Source: Cocos nucifera
Taxonomy: Eukaryota; Streptophyta; Magnoliopsida; Arecales; Arecaceae
DNA: 64,000 nt
NCBI GenBank assembly: GCA_006176705.1
Contig: QRFJ01003042.1
Location: 62,001 to 126,000 of the forward strand
Reading direction: 5' to 3'
Shown here: positions 56,429 to 64,000 of the stretch, in pieces
How positions within the stretch are numbered: position 1 is the first letter of the stretch
How the letters are laid out: the number at the start of each line of letters is the position of its first letter
Program-made: the position numbers and the translations under genes
Notes under the pieces: model-generated
Databases searched by the model: none
The model's input: the letters and a program-made list of their open reading frames with translations, nothing else
What the model was told of the DNA's origin: nothing

Positions 56429-57646
56429 ATGCAACCCAAGAGGGAGGTGAATTGGATTTTTAAAATTTTAAAGTTAAATTAAAGATATCAAGATTGAATG
56501 ATGATATGCAAGATGTGTGTGTGAAATAATTTAGGTTAGAGAAAAATATAAAAGATTAGAGAGTAAGAATTTAACAAACTAAGAAAGGAAAGATAGCAAG
56601 CACACCACAAATAAACAAGATTTATAGTGGTTCGGTGCTTCCCTTGCATCTACATCCACTCTCCAAACTCCTACTTGGAAATTAAAATCCACTAACCATA
56701 TTCAAACTAAATGCACCATTGGAAACCTCCAACCCTAGCTATCCCAAGCTAGAATACTTATTTTTTGGGTACAAGCCAATCCAATACAATCCTATTCAAG
56801 GTTAGGATCAACCTTTTCAAATTTTGGAACCCCCCAAAACTTAAATCAAAATAGTAAAGTAGAGTAAAAGATTTAATGATAATCAAATACAAGTTTAGCT
56901 TCTTTTGTGAGCAAATAAAATCTTAAGAATGATTTTCACAATAGTGGAGGAAGCTTCTCTAATTTTTCTCAAGATTGTTGGAGATTTGAAAGAGCTTTTG
57001 AGAGGTAGGTGAACTTGAAACGAAGGATTCTTTACTTGAAGATGACTTTTGCTTAGGGCTAAAATTGAATCACACCAATCTCTTATGTTTTTCTCTATTT
57101 AAAGCCTTTTAAATCTTCAATAGATGGAGGAGAGAAATCTGGGCAAGATTTATAGCCATTGGAGACATTAAAGAAACCATTAAAACCTACCGAAATAAGA
57201 AAAAAATAGCCATTGTAGAAAAATTTTTATTGCAAGGGTCGACTCATGGCCCAGGGGTCGACTCAAGGCACAAGGATCGACCTCGAGGTCAACCTCTAAG
57301 ACAAAATCCAAAAAAATAATCGTTCTATATTTTTAGCCTTTGGAATAGCAGAGGTCGGCCCTTAGCATAGAGACAGCATGCCAAACAGCCCTTTTCCGCA
57401 TAGGACGACCTAGGGGTTGATCCTTTCGCTTCAAACTTGATTTTCTCCTAAAATAAGCATCCAAAAATCATGAAATTGCCTCCAAAAGATTAGAAATCTT
57501 CTATACTTGCTCTTGAGGCTCTCAAATCAAAACTTGATAAAATTATGATTTTGCTCCTAAAATATTAAAAAAAAAAATTTCAGCCAAATTTATTAGTAAT
57601 CCTCTCAAATACTTTATAATCATCAAAATCAATTTTTGAAGCAACA
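56429..57646 (-). mobile_element. 3' LTR of a SIRE/Maximus-type Copia element
   Basis: On the minus strand the LTR starts TGTTGCTTCAAAAATTG at 57646, right after the polypurine tract. It ends around 56429 in ttgggttgca; the exact end may be 56420 or 56430. The ccaagagggaggtgaattgg stretch (+ strand, 56436-56455) is a familiar feature of such LTRs. Length about 1.2 kb, usual for this lineage. Confidence 0.75.
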
Positions 57647-57660
57647 ATCTCCTCCTTTTT
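57647..57660 (-). other. SIRE-type polypurine tract
   Basis: Minus strand AAAAAGGAGGAGAT, preceded by ttttgtcatcatc; this combination is typical of the lineage and fixes both strand and LTR start. Confidence 0.85.
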
Positions 57661-59935
57661 GATGATGACAAAATATTTGAGCATAAGCAAAAATAAAGCA
57701 TGTAGAAGCATTGATTGAGGATTTCAAAAAATTTGAAGGAACGTGCTACATCACATACTAGGATATTATATTTAATTATTTGACCAATATGGCATCAAGA
57801 GCAGTTTGATGATTACTTATGGTCAGGCATTTAAATAATTTATAAAAGTGTTTGACTTACTTATTCCTTTTATCAATTTTACTTCTATTTTATTTTTTTT
57901 ATCAATTTTACTTCAATTTTGCTTATAGCCCAATTTTATTTACTCTACTCCTCCTTTTTGACATCATCAAGTACGATCTTAAAAAATTTAAAATTCAAAA
58001 ATAAAAAAAACTTTTCCTTAAGTTATTCTATATGTTTTCCTATTAGAATAAGAGTTTATAATAAAACTTTCAATTTACAACATAATGATCATAATGAAAT
58101 TTAGTCAATTCATAAAAATTTTATTTCACATCATTCAAATGACATCATCACATATTTACATCCAAATGATTATCATAACATCAAGTCATTAAAATATATA
58201 AGTGCTAAACATACAAAATATAAAGGTATCAAAAGCATTCATGAGAATTAGACCATAAAAACATACAAAATTTGTGGATACAACTATCCATGATCCAAAC
58301 AACCAATAGTACCAATGCCATGAGTTTGATCTAAAAAAATATATAACCAACTATGACTTGATCAACAACTCATAAAAACAACTAAGAGATACTAGATTAT
58401 AACCTAATATAAAGATGATTAAACTAAATCTAGTAGAGATCACGGCTAAAAGCATCTAAATCAGATGAGAAATCAGAGATGTGATGAGGTGTATCAAATG
58501 ACGGATGTATCAAATTCAGAAAATTGAATCAAATCAAATGAATCATCTCTTCTTTAAAAGCTTATCTTTTGAAATTTCTTTCTTTACAGAAATTAGCTTA
58601 AATTCAAATATTAAAGGATCTCCCCTTTTTTAAATGAATATAATTTTTTGAATAAATTTTTAAGTATGTACTTTTAAGCTTTAAGATGATTAGAGCTTTT
58701 TAAAGATTTGAATAGTAAAATTAAGCACAACATTTAATTCATTATTTTTTTATTAAATAAATTTAATTAATTAAGCTCGAAAAAGATATATATCAGAAAT
58801 ATATCAAGCAAAATAAAGATAGTATTAGAGCAAAAATAATTTTACAAAGATTTCTAAAGGCACATTAAAAATTCTGTATTATATTCATATTTTTAAATGA
58901 GTTTCAAAATTAGAAGTATGTATCAAAATTAATTTATTTGGAGTGAGAATATATTTCAAATTAGCTTTAACTTCTATTAGTTATCAAAAATGATTTGGCA
59001 ATCAAATGAATTGAATTTAAACTAAATAATCACATAAAAACTTAAGTTAAAAGGATCATAAAACTATCAAAGTTCATTGTCCTTAACTCAAATTAATTAG
59101 AATTTTCAGTCAAGACTAATTAGATAATATTTAACAAACAAACATCTTTTCTCTTCTTTTTTAAGAGTAAATATCAGAAAATTCATCACATAATATTTTC
59201 TCTCCCTCTTTTTCATAATTATTGTTGGATAAATTTACCTTTTAGCTTTTCTTCCCCATTTTGAAAGAATACAATAAATTTAGAATGAATATTCTTTTTT
59301 TTATTTCTATTTATGAACAACATGGATTAAAAACACATCTCTCCCTTTTTGAATAATATAAATGCATTAAATAAAATTATTTTGAACTTCAAAGATTCAA
59401 GAGATATGAAACATTTTAAAGATTAAAGATTTTAAATAGATCATTCAAAGCAAATTATAAGATATATTCAATTTTTTAGGGATCATCTCTTCTTTTCTTT
59501 TATTATATATATATATATTAAGATCAATAAAATACAAAACAAATGGTAAGCTGATATCAATTGATTAAAAACTAAAGTCCTCTTTTAAGATCAAAAATAA
59601 TTTCTTGATACCAATTAATTTTTAAAATGAATAAATGATATGATCAAAATATGTAAAATACAAATAGTTGCTTAAAATGAATCAAATGATCAAAATCATT
59701 AGAATGCTCAAATAAATTAATGAGATAAATAAAGTACAATTGTTTATCCATGATTTTTCTTATTAAGTTCAAAAATAATTTTTGTTCTTATAGTCAAGAA
59801 AAAAATAAGAAGGATAGATAATTTTTAACTTAAAGCAATGAAATTAAGTCTCAAGGATTGATCCAAAAATATTAGTAGAGGATAAGTTGGGACCAAAAGA
59901 AGGATATTTAAGCAAAAGGATCTAGAATTCTCAAT
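57661..59935 (-). other. Non-coding region between RNase H and 3' LTR of the SIRE-type element
   Basis: In this lineage an env-like ORF can lie here. I see none: the sequence is very AT-rich with stops in all frames, and the only open stretch listed (57919-58104, + strand) is short and without motif. A short (AT)n run is at about 59503-59517. Either the ORF has decayed completely or this family never had it. Confidence 0.6.
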
Positions 59936-60856
59936 TCTCTTCTAATCTCATAGAATTTATCTTCACTTAAGGCCTTGTAAAAATATCAGCGAATTAATTT
60001 TTAGTATAAATATAATCAAGAATTATATCATTATTTTGAACATGCTCTTTTATAAAATGATGTCTTATTTCAATGTGTTTGACCTAGAGTGTTGGATTGA
60101 ATTCCAAGTTAGATTTGTGGCACTAGTATTATCACATCTTATGAAAGTTTTATTTAGTTTGATGCCAAAGTTCTCAAGTTGTTACTTAATCCACAAGATT
60201 TGTGCACAGCAACTTTCGATTGCAATGTATTTAGTCTGGACCGTAGATAATGCTACCAAATTTTGCTTCTTGCTAAACCAAGAGATTAAGTTAACTCTTA
60301 GAAATTCGCAAGTTCCACTAGTACTTTTTCTATCTAATTTACATCCAGCAAAGTCTGCATCTGAATATCCAATTAAATTGATTGATGAATTCTTAGAGTA
60401 CCATAAATCTATGGATTGAGTTCCTTTTAGGTATTTAAGTATTCTTTTTACAGCATTTAAATATGATTCTTTTGGATTAGATTGAAATCGTGCACATAAA
60501 TAAATACTAAACATGATATCTAATCTACTAGCAGTTAAATACAATAAAGAATCAATCATGCCTCTATAAAGTTTTTGATCAACACTTTTACCTCTCTCAT
60601 CCTTGTCAAGCTTACATGATGGACTCATAAGGGTACCAATTGCTTTGGAGCTCTCCATCCTAAATCTCTTGAGTAGTTCTGTTGTGTACTTGCTTTGAGT
60701 GATGGAGATTCCTTCTTTTATTTGTTTGATTTGAAGTCCAAAAAAGAATATTAGTTCACCCATCATGCTCATCTCGAACTCTCCCTACATGAGCTTAGCA
60801 AAATTTTGACATAAAGTTTCATTAGTAGATCTAAATATAATGTCATCAACATATAT
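59936..60856 (-). pseudogene. SIRE-type RT catalytic box to RNase H
   Basis: Minus strand, right to left: IYVDDIIF (about 60853-60830), then in the 196-codon open piece 60772-60182 the connection (MMGELIFFFGLQIKQ, LYLTASRLDIMFSIYLCARFQSNPKESYLNAVKRILKYLKGT). RNase H follows with LIGYSDADFAGCKLDRKSTSG, ALSTVQTKYIAIESCCAQILWIK (the usual EAEY Glu is Thr-Lys here), and CDNTSA further left in another frame. The best-kept pol part in the window. Ends near 59936. Confidence 0.88.
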
Positions 60857-61560
60857 TTATATTACTAAGATGTCATCATGATCTCTTTTAATGAAAAGGA
60901 TTGTATCTACATTTTCTCTTGAAAATTCATTATTAAGCAAGAATTTACTTAGTCTTTCATACCAAGCCCTAGGTGCTTGTTTTAAATCATATAATGCTTT
61001 GTTTAATCTAAAAACATAATTTGGAAAAGCATGATTTTCAAAATCAGAAGGTTGTTCTTCATAAAATTCTTCGATAATATATCCATTTAGAGAAGCACTT
61101 TTAACATCCATTTGAAATAGCTTGAAATTCATAAAGCATACATAAGTGAGTAAAAGTCTAATTGCTTCTAGTCTAGCAACAGGTGAAAAGATTTCATCAA
61201 AATCAATTTTCTCTTCTTGATTATAATCCTTTGCAACTAATCTTTCTTTATTCCTAATTACATTTTTATTTTCATCCAATTTATTTCTATATACCCATTT
61301 TGTACCAATTATTGGATAATTTTTAGATCTTGATACTAGGATCCATACATTATTTCTTTCAAATTGATTAAGTTTCTCTTGTATTGCATTTATCTAATTA
61401 TAATCTTTTTCGGCTTCATCAATGGTTTTGGATTCAAAATGAGAAACAAATGTAAAATGATTGTATGCATCTCTAAGTGAAGAGCGAGTTCTTATCCCAT
61501 GTGTAAGATCACTAAAAATTAGTTCTTTAGGATGATTGTGAAAATACCTCCATTCTTTTG
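60857..61560 (-). pseudogene. SIRE-type RT, N-terminal part
   Basis: The open piece 61279-60857 encodes ERLVAKDYNQEEKIDFDEIFSPVARLEAIRLLLTYVCFMNFKLFQMDVKSASLNGYI, LNKALYDLKQAPRAWYERLSKFLLNN and ends DHDDILVI. The next codon is TAA (60859-60857), only three codons before the YVDD box in the same frame. Further right to 61560 the start of the RT is broken by stops. Confidence 0.88.
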
Positions 61561-62446
61561 GAAGATCATTTGTACCTTAAGGTTGTTCTTGTTGTCCTTC
61601 ATCCTCAATTTCTTACTTGTTTTTATGATTCTCTTCATTTTGAATTGTTGAATCCTTTATGATGATCTCCTTCAATCCTTCTATAAGAGGATCTGCATAA
61701 TTAATACCCTCACTCTTTCTTGATGGAAGATCATTAGTCTCATAAAAAACAACATGTATTGACTCCTCCACTACTAAGGTTCTTTTGTTAAAAGCTCTAA
61801 AAGCTTTACTAGAAGAGGAGTAACCAAGAAAAATAGCTTTATTGAATTTTGCATCAAATTTACCTAGTTTCTCTTTATCATTATTCAAAATAAAACATCG
61901 GCAACCAAAAACATGAAAATATGCAATGTTAGGTTTTCTTCCTTTCCAAAGCTCATAAGATGTTTTCTTTAAACTTGGTCTGATTAGGACACAGTTTAAG
62001 ATGTAACATACTGTGTTAATTACTTTCGCCTAAAAGTATCTTGGAAGGTTGCTTTCACATAGCATAGTATGGGCTATTTCTTCTAGAGTTCTATTTTTTC
62101 TTTCTACTACTACATTTTGTTGGGATGTCCTACGTGCTGAAAAATTATGGCTATTCTTTTTTCATCACAAAATTTTTCAAAATCTTGATTTTCAAATTCA
62201 AATCTATAATCACTTCGAATGCTTTGAATTGAAAATCCTTTTTCATTTATAAGTTTTCAATAAAACTTTATGAAAATATAAAAAGTTTTATCTTTGTGTG
62301 CCCAAAAGAAAATTCATGTAAAATGTGAGTAGTCATCGATAATTACCTAAGCTTGCTATTCTTGTAGGACCAAACAAATCTATGTGCAAAAGTTTTAATG
62401 GCCTAGAAGTTGAAACAATATTCTTAGATTTGAATAAAACTCTTGA
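61561..62446 (-). pseudogene. SIRE-type integrase
   Basis: Core motifs readable in changing frames: LLHIDLFGPTRIASLGNYR (first Asp, about 62390-62340), SARRTSQQNVVVERKNRTLEEIAHTML (third segment with Glu, about 62130-62060), SYELWKGRKPNIAYFHVFGCRCFI (about 61955-61890). The open piece 61888-61613 is the C-terminal part, KLGKFDAKFNKAIFLGYSSSSKAFRAFNKRTLVVEESIHVVF, with an acidic linker. Stops and frame changes in the core make it inactive. Confidence 0.85.
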
Positions 62447-63013
62447 TTATTTACTTAGTTGGCATGCATCATAAATTTCATCTTTTTCAAAGTTCAATTT
62501 TGGTAAATCGGTAACTAATTCCTTTTTTATAAGCTTTGAAAGTGAATGCATATTAATGTGTGCAAGCCTATGATGCCAAAGCCAACCAGTCTCGTTAATT
62601 TTAGCATTCATAGCTACTAGACATTGCATGTTTATTATAGAAAGATCATTCAAATCTACCATATAAATATTACCATGCCTATAACCAAACTTAATGCCAT
62701 CATCATTGGAACTAGTTACAATGCACAATGAAGATTCAAAAATAATTTTGTAACCCTTGTCACAAAGTTGACTAATACTTAAGAGATTGTGTTTTAAACC
62801 ATCTACTAATATAATATTTTCAATATACTTGGAGGGAGTGATACTGACATAACCTATACCAATGATCTTTTCTTTGCCATTGTCTTCAAATATGACCATC
62901 CCTCTTTTTTTAGCATCAAGCGTGATGAATTGGGACTCATCACCGATCATATGTCTTGAGCATCTGTTGTCAAGATACCATCTTCGATTTTCTTCTTTGG
63001 ATGCAAGACACAC
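62447..63013 (-). pseudogene. SIRE-type protease and GAG-pre-integrase
   Basis: One 188-codon open stretch. The active site reads WYLDNRCSRHM (about residues 12-22), where WYLDSGCSRHM is usual: Asp kept, Ser-Gly replaced by Asn-Arg. Then VILVDGLKHNLLSISQLCDKGY-like text and, at the end, WLWHHRLAHINMHSLSKLIKKELV with YDACQLSK, the zinc-binding pre-integrase segment; the first Cys of the pair is Tyr here. The piece ends at a stop at 62447-62449. Confidence 0.85.
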
Positions 63014-63199
63014 CTACATGCAAAATCAAGTTCTTACTCTAGGTACCCAAGATTTCTTGGGTCCATTAAGATTAGTCATAATGGTTCCTTTTGGAATCCA
63101 TATTTTCTTTACATTTGAATTGTTAGAGAAGCATGTATAAGATTTGTGTCCTAGTTTATCACATTTAAAGCAAGTAACATTTAAAAATTTGTTGCTTTA

Positions 63200-64000
63200 T
63201 GAATTTAAAAAAATATTTTTCAAAAATTTTTATTTTCATAGGGTGTTATAGCCTAGACCAGTCTTATCATAAATGATCTTTTGATTTTCAAGAATCATAT
63301 GAAGTTTATTTGAACTCAAAGTAAATTTTTCAACTATCAATTTTAAATTATCAATTTTATTTTTAAAATTTAGATTCTCTTGAGTTAAGACTAGTTTCTC
63401 ACTTAGGATAGTTTTATTTTCTTTTAGCAAGACTTGATTTTTTAGTTTTAGTTCTTTATTTTTAGTTTCTAACTTTTTTAAATCATCTACTAAATCATGG
63501 AAGGCTTCTTGAAGTTCTTCGAACGTAAATTCATTTAAGATTTCAGCACTTACCTCATTCTCAAGTGCCATAAGGCATAGGTTGGCTTGTTCATGAGCTT
63601 CTTCCTCTTCGAAGCTTGAGTCATCATTATCACTCCATGTTGCCACTATAGCCTTTTTCTTATATTTCTTAAACTTTTTTAAGTTGAGGATATCAGAACT
63701 AAAGTGCCCCGACTTCTTACATTCATAGCAAATAAGGGGCTGCTCCCTATCCTTTTTCTTGCTATGCTCCCCTTTGGTAGGTAGCCTCTTCCTCATCTCT
63801 TGTTTTTCTTCAAAAATCTTTTGAACTTTCTTGTGATGAGGGCTATTTCTTCATCTTATTCTTCATCTTCTATTTCATCGGATTCCTCATCTTGTTGAGT
63901 GGTGAATTTAAGGGCTATTATCTTCTTTTTCTTGACATCTTCTTCTTGATGTTGTTTCATGCTTAGCTCGTACGTCATTAGGGATCCTAGAAGCTCCTCC
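63200..64000 (-). pseudogene. gag: SIRE-type gag, zinc knuckle and coiled coil (cut by window end)
   Basis: The open piece 63796-63236 contains the knuckle CYECKKSGHFSSD (about residues 23-35), where the last Cys is Asp. It is followed by Lys-rich text, an acidic DNDDSSFEEEEAHEQANLCLMA segment and a long Leu/Lys/Glu coiled coil (KKLETKNKELKLKNQVLLKENK and on), the usual order for this lineage. To the right (63800-64000) ELLGSLMTYELSMKQH-like text is the end of the gag core in another frame. The N-terminal gag, leader and 5' LTR lie beyond 64000. Confidence 0.85.

Noticed and set aside
59503..59517. (AT)n microsatellite of note
   Set aside because: Short and ordinary in an AT-rich region.
57661..59935. 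Env-like gene of the SIRE-type element
   Set aside because: No frame of useful length on the minus strand, no signal or membrane segment seen.
60036..60419. 127-codon + strand open frame
   Set aside because: It lies antisense to the SIRE-type RNase H and shows no motif; a shadow.

Overview
This window is repetitive plant nuclear DNA, almost certainly from a large AT-rich genome. Monocot and palm-like is my guess from the retroelement types; nothing in the window proves it. I recognise no host protein gene, rRNA, tRNA or CRISPR. Nearly everything is LTR retrotransposon sequence, mostly decayed, stacked by insertion into insertion. Because several insertions keep exact 5-bp target-site duplications (TSDs), the nesting can be read directly.

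Layout. (1) 1-6326, + strand: 5' LTR, gag, protease and the first half of RT of a Ty3/gypsy Tat-lineage element, interrupted by a solo LTR (2216-4671, TSD CCAAG). (2) 6327-7640: no recognisable feature. (3) 7641-11797 and 38473-42190, - strand: the other half of a Tat element (3' LTR, antisense additional ORF, tandem repeats, integrase, two RNase H domains, second half of RT). Its RT starts at almost the residue where the first half stops, so 1-6326 and this half may be one element broken by a ~36-kb inversion. (4) Into the antisense ORF is inserted Copia A (11798-38472). Copia A holds Copia B in its 5' LTR (13216-24222, TSD CATGC) and a one-LTR Tat derivative, element D, in its gag (27118-32787, TSD GATTC). 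The 3' LTR of Copia B in turn holds a 313-bp piece of a Ty3 integrase (23139-23451). (5) 42574-52273: Copia C, truncated in RT, with a complete small non-autonomous gag-protease Copia element G in its 5' LTR (43220-46569, TSD ATCAA). (6) 52274-54628: an LTR related to those of Copia A and C but inverted, then an LTR-B-like fragment and a cluster of short palindromes (56166-56415). (7) 56429-64000, - strand: a SIRE/Maximus-type Copia element, from 3' LTR back to gag, cut by the window end.

Function. None of the autonomous elements looks able to encode its proteins now: gag-pol frames carry many stops and frameshifts, and several catalytic residues are lost. The most informative parts are the Tat antisense ORF (two copies with conserved introns and a conserved TATA-like box), two tandem arrays that keep a hairpin by paired base changes, the one-LTR element with a perfect TSD, the integrase fragment in an LTR, and the possible large inversion. 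I did not find a convincing new cellular system.
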